Below, one piece after another: positions 36,704-45,881 of a DNA stretch of 64,000 bases (position 1 is the first letter of the stretch; every line of letters begins with the position of its first letter). Under the pieces are notes generated by a model. That model was not told the origin of the DNA, made no database searches, and saw only the letters and a list, made by a program, of their open reading frames with translations. The stretch is taken from NCBI RefSeq assembly GCF_009939295.1, contig NZ_WVIC01000016.1, positions 1 through 64,000 on the forward strand, in the 5' to 3' direction. The translations under genes and the position numbers were made by a program. The stretch comes from Petrachloros mirabilis ULC683 (GTDB lineage Bacteria > Cyanobacteriota > Cyanobacteriia > Thermosynechococcales > Thermosynechococcaceae).

Positions 36704-36789
36704 AGCTAACGACCAAATTGAGCGGCAGCGGGGGACTTCAACTTTAACACCAGCTACTTTTATCTGTCCGCTCCGATGACTTGTTAGCT
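36704..36789. repeat. attC-like imperfect inverted repeat (copy C3)
   Basis: 86 bp, the same length as copy C2. The ends AGCTAAC and GTTAGCT are perfectly complementary, and inner arms TTGAGCGGCAG and CTGTCCGCTCC pair with one bulged base. The interior differs from copy C2, as expected for attC sites, which conserve structure more than sequence. Confidence 0.55.
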
Positions 36790-36798
36790 GAGCGACGC

Positions 36799-36895
36799 AC
36801 CGATTGCCCCCCAGTACCGCTCCACCGATCGCCCCCTGTGACTTCGTCCTGATCGATCGCCCCTCGCTACCGCCCTCACCGATCATCTTCTGGGT
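36799..36895. repeat. Degenerate CGATCGCCCC repeats
   Basis: Several imperfect copies of a CCGATCGCCCC-type unit in about 100 bp upstream of the aminopeptidase gene, resembling those at 253-330. Confidence 0.45.
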
Positions 36896-37065
36896 GCTTT
36901 CGGGCTGACCGATAACACTCGAACCACCGCCTCAACCAGCACCCTCCTGAGCGTTTTCGAGCTCACCAATAACCCTGAAGGATGAGTGTAAAGGCTCAAG
37001 AGCGGAGCCAGCTAACTGGAAATAGACAAGTTACCCTGGTAAAACAACTTGGACGCGGAGGTATT

Positions 37066-39696
37066 ATGTCTCAATCTCACCGTTGGGATGCTGACCAGAC
37101 TAGCAACCACAAATCCTTTGAGTTGGCAGGAGCCCGTCCTCATTACACTCCCGACCGCCCCGGACAGGTCGAGCATATCTTTCTGGATCTGATGCTTGAT
37201 CTCGAACGGCAGCGCTGTGAAGGGACGTGTCAGATTCGCCTCAGTCCGGTGCGCAGCGGCATCAAGACCCTCGCCCTTGATGCAGTGGATATGGAAATCC
37301 AGTCCGTGCAAGTGGGTCGAGCACGGCAACGGTTTGATTACAACGATGAGCAGCTCACGCTGCACCTTCAGCACCCCACCAAGGTGGGCAAGCCCCTCAC
37401 CCTAACCATTGAGTATGTGTTGGATCATCCCCAACGGGGGCTGTATTTCATTCAACCTGATGAGCATTATCCCGATAAGCCTGTTCAAGTCTGGACTCAG
37501 GGTGAAGATGAAGACTCTCGGTTTTGGTTTCCCTGCTTTGACTATCCGGGACAACTGGCGACCTCTGAAATCCGCGTTCGCGTTCCCCAGAAGTTCCTGG
37601 CTATCTCCAACGGAGCGCTGATGTCGGTCGATACGGAGGGCGATCAAAAAATCTATCATTGGTCACAGCCCCAGGTGCATCCCACCTATTTGATGACCCT
37701 AGCTGTGGGACAGTTTGCCGAATTGCAGGACATTTGGCAGCACCAGGGTGCTGACATTCCCGTTACTTACTACGTGGAAAAAGGGCGGGAGAAGCAGGCT
37801 CGATTAAGTATGGGCAAAACGCCCCGGATGATCGCCTTTTTCAGTGAGAAATATGGCTATGCCTACCCCTACCCCAAATATGCTCAGGTCTGTGTGGATG
37901 ACTTTATCTTTGGGGGCATGGAAAACACCTCGACCACGTTGTTGACTGATCGCTGCCTCTTGGATGAGCGTGCTGCTGTGGATAATCGCTCCACTGAAAG
38001 TTTGGTGGCTCACGAGCTGGCGCACCAGTGGTTTGGGGATTTGGTGGTGATTAAGCATTGGTCTCACGCCTGGCTCAAGGAAGGCATGGCTTCTTACTCT
38101 GAGGTGATGTGGACAGAGCATGAGTATGGAGCGGATGACGCTGCTTACTATCGCCTGCAAGAAGCCCGCAATTACTTCAACGAGGATAAAAATCGCTACC
38201 GGCGACCTGTGGTTACCCATGTCTATCGGGAGGCGATTGAACTGTACGATCGCCACCTTTACGAGAAGGGAGCCTGCATTTATCACATGATCCGGGCGGA
38301 GCTAGGTGAGGAACTGTTCTGGCAGGCCATCCACACCTTTGTCCAGGACAATGCCCATTGCACTGTAGAGACGGTGGATCTGCTCCGCGCCATTGAAAAG
38401 GCGACGGGGCGCAATCTACTGTTTTTGTTTGACCAGTATATATTTCGGGGTGGCCATCCTGACTACAAAGTAGGCTATAGCTGGGATGGCGATCACCAGA
38501 TGGCCAAGGTGACGGTGACTCAAACCCAGGTGAGCGACAAGGATGCCAACAACCATCGAGCCTTGTTTGATCTCAAGCTTCCCGTTGGCTTTGGTTTTTT
38601 CAAGGGGAAAACTCAGGTGACGCGGCAATCTTTTACGGTGCGGGTGCATGAGCGCGAACAGAGTTTCTACTTTGCCCTGCCTGACAAGCCTGCCTTTGTC
38701 AGTTTTGATCTGGGCAATCATACCCTCAAAACAGTGGAGCTAGACTATGCTCTGCCGGAACTGAAAGCTCAGCTCCTCCATGACTCCGATCCGCTGTCGC
38801 GCATTTTTGCGGCGCAGGCTTTGGCTAAGAAAGGTGGCCTAGAGGTGGTGAAAGCTTTGGGGACAGCACTTAAGGAGGATCCTTTCTGGGGAGTGCGGGT
38901 GGAGGTCGCGGGTCAATTGGCGACGATTAAGCTCGATCAGGTGTTGGCTGCCCTCAAGCCGGGACTCAAGGATCCAGAGGCGCGGGTACGACGAGCGGTG
39001 ATTGATGCGATCGCAGCCCTCAAGCGTACCGAAGCCTATAAACTACTCAAACCCATTGCTGACAAGGGTGACCCCAGCTACACCGTGGAGGCGACTGCCA
39101 TCCAAGCCCTAGGGGCAGTGGCAGCACTACCCCTTGATGGCAAGCCCAAGGAAGACAAGATCCTGAAGTTGCTCAAGTCAGTCTTGAAAGAACGCTCAGG
39201 CTGGAATGAGGTTGTTAGATCGGGTGCGATCGCAGCCCTCAGTCACCTCAAAACCTCCGTGGCTGCCCTGGATTTGGTTTTAGACTACACTGCCTTGGGT
39301 ACGCCCCAACCCCTGCGACTGGCAGCCATCCGAGCCTTGGGCACCCTTTCCACCGGACAAACCCCCGATCAGGTGGATCGGATTCTGGCTCATTTGTCTA
39401 CCTTGGCCGGAGAAAGCTTTTTTCTGACCCAAGTGGCGGTGGTGATCGCCCTGGGCAAAATGGAAACTCCCAAAGCTATTGGCATCCTGCGTGCCCTTGC
39501 CGACCAGACCCCCGATGGTCGGGTGCGCCGCCTAGCCGACGAAGCCATCCAACGGGTGCAAAAAGCGGCTGGCTCAAATCCGGCTCTCCAAACCCTGCAA
39601 GAGGAATTTGAGCAACTCAAAAAAGAAAATCAAACCCTCAAAAGTCGCTTAGAGACATTGGAAGCCCGATCGAACAAAATCGAGGCAAAGTCTTAG
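37066..39696 (+). CDS. M1 family aminopeptidase with HEAT-repeat C-terminus
   Basis: About 876 residues from the ATG at 37066, preceded by GGAGGT; an in-frame start at 36982 is less likely. The zinc metallopeptidase core has the exopeptidase motif FGGMENTSTT (GAMEN variant) and HELAHQWFGD near residue 316 with the downstream Glu in WLKEGMASYSE. After the catalytic and beta domains, residues from about 600 form HEAT-like repeats, for example LKDPEARVRRAVIDAIAALK, and the last 30 residues are a coiled coil (FEQLKKENQTLKSRLETLEA). It removes N-terminal residues from peptides; the repeats may bind partners. Confidence 0.93.
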   Translation: MSQSHRWDADQTSNHKSFELAGARPHYTPDRPGQVEHIFLDLMLDLERQRCEGTCQIRLSPVRSGIKTLALDAVDMEIQSVQVGRARQRFDYNDEQLTLHLQHPTKVGKPLTLTIEYVLDHPQRGLYFIQPDEHYPDKPVQVWTQGEDEDSRFWFPCFDYPGQLATSEIRVRVPQKFLAISNGALMSVDTEGDQKIYHWSQPQVHPTYLMTLAVGQFAELQDIWQHQGADIPVTYYVEKGREKQARLSMGKTPRMIAFFSEKYGYAYPYPKYAQVCVDDFIFGGMENTSTTLLTDRCLLDERAAVDNRSTESLVAHELAHQWFGDLVVIKHWSHAWLKEGMASYSEVMWTEHEYGADDAAYYRLQEARNYFNEDKNRYRRPVVTHVYREAIELYDRHLYEKGACIYHMIRAELGEELFWQAIHTFVQDNAHCTVETVDLLRAIEKATGRNLLFLFDQYIFRGGHPDYKVGYSWDGDHQMAKVTVTQTQVSDKDANNHRALFDLKLPVGFGFFKGKTQVTRQSFTVRVHEREQSFYFALPDKPAFVSFDLGNHTLKTVELDYALPELKAQLLHDSDPLSRIFAAQALAKKGGLEVVKALGTALKEDPFWGVRVEVAGQLATIKLDQVLAALKPGLKDPEARVRRAVIDAIAALKRTEAYKLLKPIADKGDPSYTVEATAIQALGAVAALPLDGKPKEDKILKLLKSVLKERSGWNEVVRSGAIAALSHLKTSVAALDLVLDYTALGTPQPLRLAAIRALGTLSTGQTPDQVDRILAHLSTLAGESFFLTQVAVVIALGKMETPKAIGILRALADQTPDGRVRRLADEAIQRVQKAAGSNPALQTLQEEFEQLKKENQTLKSRLETLEARSNKIEAKS

Positions 39697-39747
39697 CTAG
39701 ACTTACCTGCTAGAACAATCTTCACCCACTGCTCAGCTAATCTTCAG

Positions 39748-41139
39748 TTACCCAACTAACTTCCAAATCCAATACCCAACTCCGAGAAATAGAATCATCC
39801 CAACGATCCACGTAAGCTTTGTCAAGAGTGGAGAAGAAGTATCAGGAGGAGTCACCTTCACCTGAAAATTTGGAGTGCTGAGATACGAGAGAAGATTTTC
39901 TGGCGTGGCTATATCCATAAAAATCTTAGTGACACTAGGCCAAACATAGTCGGTGTTATAGGTATTAGGGCCATCTTTTACACCCCCAAAACTTTTGAAT
40001 AGGGCATCGTCATAATATTGGGTAGAAGTCACTGCTTGATTATGGAAAGCTATCAGTGGAGGATTTTTCTTTAGGTTAGAACAGGAAAAATAAATGGCTT
40101 TGTTTTGACTAGCAATTGCCTCATAATTGGAACATTGTCCAGAACGGGAAACCACCCATTGACTGGGTGGAACCAATGTATCGGAGCCACCATGCAAAAT
40201 TGCCACAGGCTGCGTTAGACTTTTTCCCGTGTTCCGAATCAGGATAGGGTCTGCCGTAAATGGAGATTGAAACAACTTCAAGATCCAAATCGCAAATTTT
40301 GGAATTCCCATTTCTGTACTTGCGGCGGGATCAGCTGTGACAATTTGCTTAGGAAAAAATCGATTGTTGGGCGAATCTTTCAACCCGAAGGGAAAACTCA
40401 AGGCAATTAACCCTCCCAAGGAATGACCAAAGACAAACGTATCTAAGATCTCCTGATTCCAATGGGCATAGCGCTGCTGATGGCACAGATACTCCCAAGC
40501 ATCTTCCGTGAGGGCGATCGCATTTGCCAGCCATTCCATCGGAGAATCAACTAAGCTCAAGGCGGTCGTGGATAAAAGATGAATTAAATTTTTCCCGTAC
40601 TCCCGACGAAACCAACTGCAAACATTCAACAATGCAATAATAACGACCAAGGCTTGAGCCACTCTCCGCAATTCCCCAGCACTAAATTCGGATAATCCAC
40701 GACTCAAACCCACATCACCCCGTTCATAAATCTCTGAAAACATGGGATAAATATCTTCTACTGACAAGGAATTCTGGGCAGGAATCTCAGACTGAGTGGC
40801 AACAGATAGCCATGTCTGAAAATGAGCCAGAGACGGGCGGGGCGGGGTGGGGGTTTGGGGTGGAGTATTGGGATAAAAACTCCGTTGAAAATCAGGAAAA
40901 AAGACAATATATCCCTGCTTTACTAATTCAACGAGGTGAGCCTCATAAAAAGCAGGCATGCAGAGAGCAAATCCATGTAAATAGAGGATGGCGTTCAGTT
41001 TTGTTTCAGAATTTGAGGCTGACTCCGGGACATACACTCTGATAAAGGTACCATCAGCATGGCTGCCGCCTTGATACACATAATATTTATCCTCTGGCAC
41101 ATGCACACAGATCCAAGATGGAGATAAAGCAAGTGACAT
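39748..41139 (-). CDS. Alpha/beta hydrolase with C-terminal membrane anchor
   Basis: 463 residues. ILYLHGFA (residues 51-58, oxyanion region), the nucleophile elbow FVFGHSLGG (236-243, Ser240) and ILHGGSDTLVPPS near 313 (acid Asp) indicate a serine hydrolase of lipase/esterase type. An internal insertion of about 100 residues separates the first strand from the elbow. The C-terminus ends in one transmembrane helix (WIVGMILFLGVGYWIWKLVG). It lies 13 bp downstream of a polytopic membrane protein gene on the same strand. The family is not recognised beyond the fold. Confidence 0.75.
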   Translation of the reverse strand: MSLALSPSWICVHVPEDKYYVYQGGSHADGTFIRVYVPESASNSETKLNAILYLHGFALCMPAFYEAHLVELVKQGYIVFFPDFQRSFYPNTPPQTPTPPRPSLAHFQTWLSVATQSEIPAQNSLSVEDIYPMFSEIYERGDVGLSRGLSEFSAGELRRVAQALVVIIALLNVCSWFRREYGKNLIHLLSTTALSLVDSPMEWLANAIALTEDAWEYLCHQQRYAHWNQEILDTFVFGHSLGGLIALSFPFGLKDSPNNRFFPKQIVTADPAASTEMGIPKFAIWILKLFQSPFTADPILIRNTGKSLTQPVAILHGGSDTLVPPSQWVVSRSGQCSNYEAIASQNKAIYFSCSNLKKNPPLIAFHNQAVTSTQYYDDALFKSFGGVKDGPNTYNTDYVWPSVTKIFMDIATPENLLSYLSTPNFQVKVTPPDTSSPLLTKLTWIVGMILFLGVGYWIWKLVG

Positions 41140-41152
41140 GGCTATAGCGTCC

Positions 41153-42025
41153 TTAATTTGATGGGACAGGTTTATTCAGCTCTTTGGAGCTAGCTTCACG
41201 TCCTTTTAGATAAACAAGCCCTGTAAAGATTGCAACTCCAGTTTCAGTTCCAGCTAAGTCATGCAAAATATGAAATAATGCATTCAAGGTGACATTAGGA
41301 CTGGTATAGGGATCACCACCATATTTTTGCAATAAAAACACAAAAAATAAATTCACCCCAACTGAGAAAATAGGAAAGAAAATAATTCGCCAATCGTCAA
41401 GTAGTTTATATCCGCGATAGGTGAGTACACTAAAGATCAACGTGAGCGCAATATAGATGGGAATTTTATAGTTACTGTTTTCTGACATATCCCCGACAGA
41501 ATACAATATCGAAATCACTAATAAACTCAGTGCAAAGATAATATTGAGAACTTGAGTGATCCATGTATGCTTAACAGCAAGTCCATCGCCCCATAGGGCA
41601 AAGGCAGAGAGCAAAAAGAAATAAAACATAAAGTTTAGCATGGTAAATTCATCTTGGTAATACCAGCACTGAGTAACGTGCCAACCAATTTCTGATGCGA
41701 TCGATACCATGATGAATGACAAACCCAATTGAGATGCAAAAATAGTACTTTGAGGCAATTTCAAGACTGTTAATGAATGGTAGAAAATTTTCATTGACAC
41801 AGGAATCAGGACAAATGCCACGATATGGGTCAAGATCAAAGCAAGTTTCCAAGAGCCTGTAATACAAGTACGACCAGAAAGAGAGCCGGATGTTTCTGGA
41901 AGCGTACTTAAGATATAACCTAGTCCAATAAAAGAGATTAAGAAAAATACAAAGATACGTTGGAATGTAGAATCTATTATTCTTTCATTGGATAATTGTT
42001 TAGATGCATTGATTTGTTTGATCAT
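41153..42025 (-). CDS. Polytopic membrane protein, possible CREST-like hydrolase
   Basis: About 290 residues from the ATG at 42025 (an upstream ATG at 42070 is possible), with roughly seven hydrophobic helices. Polar residues in membrane segments stand out: SIASEIGWHVTQ and HILHDLAGTETG (H-x3-H followed by Asp). A similar pattern of Ser, Asp and His defines the CREST membrane hydrolases (ceramidases, PAQR, Per1), but the match is by eye only. Composition is strongly A/T-rich. It is probably co-transcribed with the downstream alpha/beta hydrolase. Confidence 0.6.
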   Translation of the reverse strand: MIKQINASKQLSNERIIDSTFQRIFVFFLISFIGLGYILSTLPETSGSLSGRTCITGSWKLALILTHIVAFVLIPVSMKIFYHSLTVLKLPQSTIFASQLGLSFIMVSIASEIGWHVTQCWYYQDEFTMLNFMFYFFLLSAFALWGDGLAVKHTWITQVLNIIFALSLLVISILYSVGDMSENSNYKIPIYIALTLIFSVLTYRGYKLLDDWRIIFFPIFSVGVNLFFVFLLQKYGGDPYTSPNVTLNALFHILHDLAGTETGVAIFTGLVYLKGREASSKELNKPVPSN

Positions 42026-42174
42026 TACAAGTTCCAGATATAGAGCGGTTTTTACAACTATGGCATACAACCATTATGTCAAAAAGCTTGCCCTGAAATG
42101 CTTTGGCTGTTCTCGCATTTATGAATTTCGCTATAGCTGTCGTGCGTAGATTATTACAAAATGACAACAACATT

Positions 42175-42879
42175 TTAAGTCTTGACAAATTTCAGAGCCA
42201 TATTAAAGGCACGAGTCCCATAATCTCGCTCAAATTCTGTAGCACAACGGGCGTTCAGCCAAGGCAGCTCTGCTGGCATCAATCCTCGTTTAGACAGTCC
42301 CTCGACCCACGATAGGAGCGGATCGTAGACATACCCCCAGTAGCGTGCCTCCACAAGTTTCAGGGGTTGAAACTTTTGAGACAAATCTTCTTGAGTGTAA
42401 TGTTGATGACCCTTACGGACATCGCACTCCCCATTGTGAACTTGGTTGTAAAGCCCTAGACGCCACAGGATGCCCTGGAGTCGGGGCTTGAGATCATAGG
42501 GGTCTAACCAAGCAAAGGTTCCTTGATGGGGGACCGATAACACTAGTGTTCCCCCTACCGGTAAGAGAGTCTGGCAGCGATCAATAAAAGCTGGCTCTTG
42601 CTCAAGCTGAACATGCTCAAAGACATCAGACACCACAATGACGTCATAGTGCGATCGCGGCAATTCAACCGTCGTAAAGTCACCTGTAATACCCTGAACA
42701 TGGGCAGGAATCGGCTCAACTTGGCATAGCTTCCAGTCTAGACAGGTGATCTGCTCAGCTCGATCAGCATAGGGATACCCTGGCGTAATCGGACCACTCC
42801 CCACATCAAGGAGGGCATTCACCGGACTAGGCAGTAAAGCTCGAATCATGGCCTTGCGTTGATCGCTTTGAATGGACAT
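42175..42879 (-). CDS. Class I SAM-dependent methyltransferase
   Basis: 234 residues from the ATG at 42879, the first Met before conserved sequence; a longer in-frame extension would overlap the glycosyltransferase gene. Motif I is ALLDVGSGPITPG, motif II follows in ITCLDWK, and YDVIVVSDVFEHVQLE and GGTLVLSVPHQG are motifs typical of Methyltransf_11/23 enzymes acting on small molecules or glycans. It starts 20 bp after the glycosyltransferase stop and is probably co-expressed. Confidence 0.85.
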   Translation of the reverse strand: MSIQSDQRKAMIRALLPSPVNALLDVGSGPITPGYPYADRAEQITCLDWKLCQVEPIPAHVQGITGDFTTVELPRSHYDVIVVSDVFEHVQLEQEPAFIDRCQTLLPVGGTLVLSVPHQGTFAWLDPYDLKPRLQGILWRLGLYNQVHNGECDVRKGHQHYTQEDLSQKFQPLKLVEARYWGYVYDPLLSWVEGLSKRGLMPAELPWLNARCATEFERDYGTRAFNMALKFVKT

Positions 42880-42898
42880 CGAAGCACCCCGAAAACGA

Positions 42899-43963
42899 CT
42901 ACCAATAATTGAGGCCGCCCTGGCGGTGAAGTTCACGATTGGCTTGCCAGAAAACCCACCAATCCACACAAAATGCCACCAAGACCAAAGGAAACCGCAG
43001 ACATCGATTCCTCCAAGAATAATGCCGCAAAACCCCAAAGCGTCGAAACCAAAACGCCCGGGGAATCAGCCACCATCCCCGCTCCTGCACCGCCGCCTGA
43101 ATTAAATGGTGCAACCATTGAGGGTTGCTGTGGTTGTTGTGACAAATAAGGGTGCCTGCATCACAATCGGGGGTGGCATTTTCCCATAGGTAATGATAGA
43201 TGAACGCATTCAAGGTGCTACCCACAACCAACCGGATTTCATGGCGAATCAGCGCTTGAGGGGTGACGTAAGCCTCAAATTGATGGGCTGCCTCTGGGGT
43301 TCTTTGAATGCGACTAAGCCGTTCAGGCTCCGTAAAGCGATTAGTAACGATCATAGCCCGGAGAAACCCATCTTCTACCGGGAGTCCCGGTGGCATCCAA
43401 ATCGTGCGCAGGGCAGCAGCGCGACCACAGTACAGTTGTCCACAGATTGCCACTTTAGCAGAGCTGGCGGTAGAAGAGGCGCGCAGAGATAACCACTCTA
43501 AAAAGGTCTTTGTCGGCTTGAGTTGAATGTCTTTGATGGGGGTATCGACCGACACCCAGGCTTCTGGGTGGTGCTCAAGGGTCTGTATCATCCGCTCCAG
43601 GGTGCGGGGTGCCACAAACTGAATATCTGCATCCATCAAAATCAGGTATTCTGCCTCGGTGGCTGCATAGTCATGGACATACAAGTTCCAGGCATGGCTC
43701 TTGCCCGGTTGAGCCACATCATGAACATACCAATGGACAGTGGTGAGGCCATCGTCTAGCGCCAATACCTCCAGGGTTGCCTGGGCAACTGAAACCGTGG
43801 CGTCGGTACACCCATTGGCAACCACAATCACTTCTAGGTGAGGCTCGGGGATCTGGGGGAAGGCGCTAGCAGCTTGAAACAAAGATTGCTGAAAGAGCGA
43901 CTCTAGCGTCTGGGGTAAGGTTTCAGCTTCGTTACAAGCCAGCAGACCAATGCTAATATTCAT
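42899..43963 (-). CDS. Family 2 glycosyltransferase
   Basis: About 354 residues from the ATG at 43963. GT-A fold: MNISIGLLACNEAETLPQTL at the N-terminus, VIVVANGCTDATV, the metal-binding LILMDADIQF (DxD-type) and a GYP-less acceptor region. The C-terminal 60 residues contain a hydrophobic segment (FPLVLVAFCVDWWVFW) suggesting membrane association. Its ATG overlaps the recQ stop (ATGA), so translation is coupled. The acceptor glycan is unknown. Confidence 0.88.
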   Translation of the reverse strand: MNISIGLLACNEAETLPQTLESLFQQSLFQAASAFPQIPEPHLEVIVVANGCTDATVSVAQATLEVLALDDGLTTVHWYVHDVAQPGKSHAWNLYVHDYAATEAEYLILMDADIQFVAPRTLERMIQTLEHHPEAWVSVDTPIKDIQLKPTKTFLEWLSLRASSTASSAKVAICGQLYCGRAAALRTIWMPPGLPVEDGFLRAMIVTNRFTEPERLSRIQRTPEAAHQFEAYVTPQALIRHEIRLVVGSTLNAFIYHYLWENATPDCDAGTLICHNNHSNPQWLHHLIQAAVQERGWWLIPRAFWFRRFGVLRHYSWRNRCLRFPLVLVAFCVDWWVFWQANRELHRQGGLNYW

Positions 43964-45837
43964 TCTTTCTGAGCCTGACAATAGTTGCAAATCTCAGCTA
44001 CAAAGGCATCCCCATACTGCTCTAGTTTACGGCGACCCACCCCAGAGATTTGAGCAAAGTCCGCCAGGGTTTGGGGTTGCTGCTGAGCCATTTGCCGCAG
44101 ACTGGAGTCTGCAAACACAATATAGGGCGGTAGGGACTGCTCATCTGCTAGCCGTTTACGCAGCGATCGCAGCCGTTGGAACAGCGCCTCGGCCTCCGCC
44201 TGGTTCGCGGCTGAAACCCGCTTGTCAGAACCCTTGTCGATGGCGGCTGGGGTGGAAAGGACAGATACCTGGACAGATTGTTGCCCCCGTAAAATGTTCC
44301 AGCTTGCGGCATTGAGCTTCAGGACGGGGTAGCCATCGGTGGTTTCGTCTAGCCAGCGCTGGTGCAGGAGGGTACGCCCCAAGAGCCGCCACTGATCGGC
44401 GGTGCGATCGCGCCCAATTCCATAGGTTGAGAGTTTGTCGTGCCCCTTACCCAACACCTTTTGGCTTTTAGAGCCTCGCAGCACCTCAATAATGTGGTTC
44501 ATGCCAAACCGCTCCCGGCAGCGAGCCACACAGGAAAGAAACTTTTGAGCCTCTACCGTCCAGTCTTCCAACGGTTTGGGCTGAGCGCAGTTATCGCAGT
44601 TGGCACAGTTTCCGGCAAACGCTTCCCCAAAATAGGCCAATTGAATCGTCCGACGACAGACCGTTCCCTCCGCATAGTCTAAAATTTGGCGCAGTTGTTG
44701 ACGAGCCACCCGTTGCTCGTGGGCTAAAGGCTCCCCAGTTTCCGGATGCACTTTTTGGGCAATCAACCAGTCCAGCGTCCGCAGATCCTTAGGGCTGTGA
44801 TAGAGCAGACAGGTAGCAGGTTCACCATCGCGTCCAGCCCGTCCTGCCTCCTGATAGTAGCCCTCTAGATTTCGAGGCAAATTGTAGTGAACCACAAGAC
44901 GCACATCTGACTTGTTAATGCCCATGCCAAAAGCAATCGTAGCCACCATAATTTGGACATCATCTCGGATAAATTGCGTCTGATTTCGGCTGCGATCGCC
45001 ATCACTCATACCGGCATGGTAAGGCAATGCCCGAAGGCCGTCTTGCTGCAACCGGGCACTGAGATCTTCAACTTCTCGGCGGCTAAGGCAATAGATAATG
45101 CTAGAGCCTTGAGTTTGGCGCAGCATTTGCACCAACTCAGGGTAGGCTTGACGGTGCTTGGGTCGCACTTCGTAGTAGAGATTGGGACGATTGAAACTGG
45201 CAATGTGAATGTAGGGCTGTTGCAAGCCCAACTGCTGCCCAATGTCTTGACGCACCCGCTCTGTAGCCGTAGCCGTCAGTGCCATCAGGGGCAGATGAGG
45301 ATACCGCTGCCGCAGCTCTGCCAAGCGACGATACTCTGGTCGAAAGTCGTGACCCCATTCTGAGACACAGTGGGCTTCGTCAATGGCTAGGGCGCAAAGA
45401 CCTACCTGAGCTTGAACTTGATCGAGAAACGCCAAGAATGTTGGGGTCAGCAACCGCTCTGGGGCAACATAGACCAACTTGATCTCACCCCTTAAGATTT
45501 GAGCCTGTCTCTGACGGCTCTCGCTGCCGCTGAGACTGCTATTGAGAAAAGTAGCCGCCAGATCATTGGCCTGTAGCGCATCTACTTGATCTTGCATCAA
45601 GGCAATCAAGGGTGAAACCACCAGCGTGATCCCCGATCTCAGAAGCGCAGGCAATTGAAAACAGAGAGACTTACCGCCTCCGGTCGGCATGACCACCAGC
45701 AGGTCGCGGTTCTCTAGGGCAGCTTCAATAATGGCTTGTTGTCCGGGTCGAAAGGTTTCATAGCCAAAATACTGCTTGAGCGCCGTCTCTAAACAAAGGG
45801 GCTCAGGGGGCGGCGCAGTCGGGCGAGAGAACATCAC
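43960..45837 (-). CDS. recQ: ATP-dependent DNA helicase RecQ
   Basis: 625 residues, near full-length. Walker A MPTGGGKSLCFQLPA, motif 0 region YFGYETFRPGQ, DEAH box LAIDEAHCVSEWGHDFRPEY, motif VI QEAGRAGRDG, the zinc-binding cluster GNCANCDNC, and a C-terminal HRDC domain (LRSLRKRLADEQSLPPYIVF, then ISGVGRRKLEQYG). A 3'-5' helicase in recombination and fork restart. It is unusual in forming an apparent operon with a glycosyltransferase and a methyltransferase. Confidence 0.96.
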   Translation of the reverse strand: MMFSRPTAPPPEPLCLETALKQYFGYETFRPGQQAIIEAALENRDLLVVMPTGGGKSLCFQLPALLRSGITLVVSPLIALMQDQVDALQANDLAATFLNSSLSGSESRQRQAQILRGEIKLVYVAPERLLTPTFLAFLDQVQAQVGLCALAIDEAHCVSEWGHDFRPEYRRLAELRQRYPHLPLMALTATATERVRQDIGQQLGLQQPYIHIASFNRPNLYYEVRPKHRQAYPELVQMLRQTQGSSIIYCLSRREVEDLSARLQQDGLRALPYHAGMSDGDRSRNQTQFIRDDVQIMVATIAFGMGINKSDVRLVVHYNLPRNLEGYYQEAGRAGRDGEPATCLLYHSPKDLRTLDWLIAQKVHPETGEPLAHEQRVARQQLRQILDYAEGTVCRRTIQLAYFGEAFAGNCANCDNCAQPKPLEDWTVEAQKFLSCVARCRERFGMNHIIEVLRGSKSQKVLGKGHDKLSTYGIGRDRTADQWRLLGRTLLHQRWLDETTDGYPVLKLNAASWNILRGQQSVQVSVLSTPAAIDKGSDKRVSAANQAEAEALFQRLRSLRKRLADEQSLPPYIVFADSSLRQMAQQQPQTLADFAQISGVGRRKLEQYGDAFVAEICNYCQAQKE

Positions 45838-45881
45838 AACCTCAATACTCAGTCAACACTATCAAGTCCAGGATTCAGGAG

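Noticed and set aside
36599-36886. 95-codon minus-strand frame upstream of the aminopeptidase
   Set aside because: It crosses the attC-like repeat and the CGATCGCCCC repeats, so the reading frame is fortuitous.
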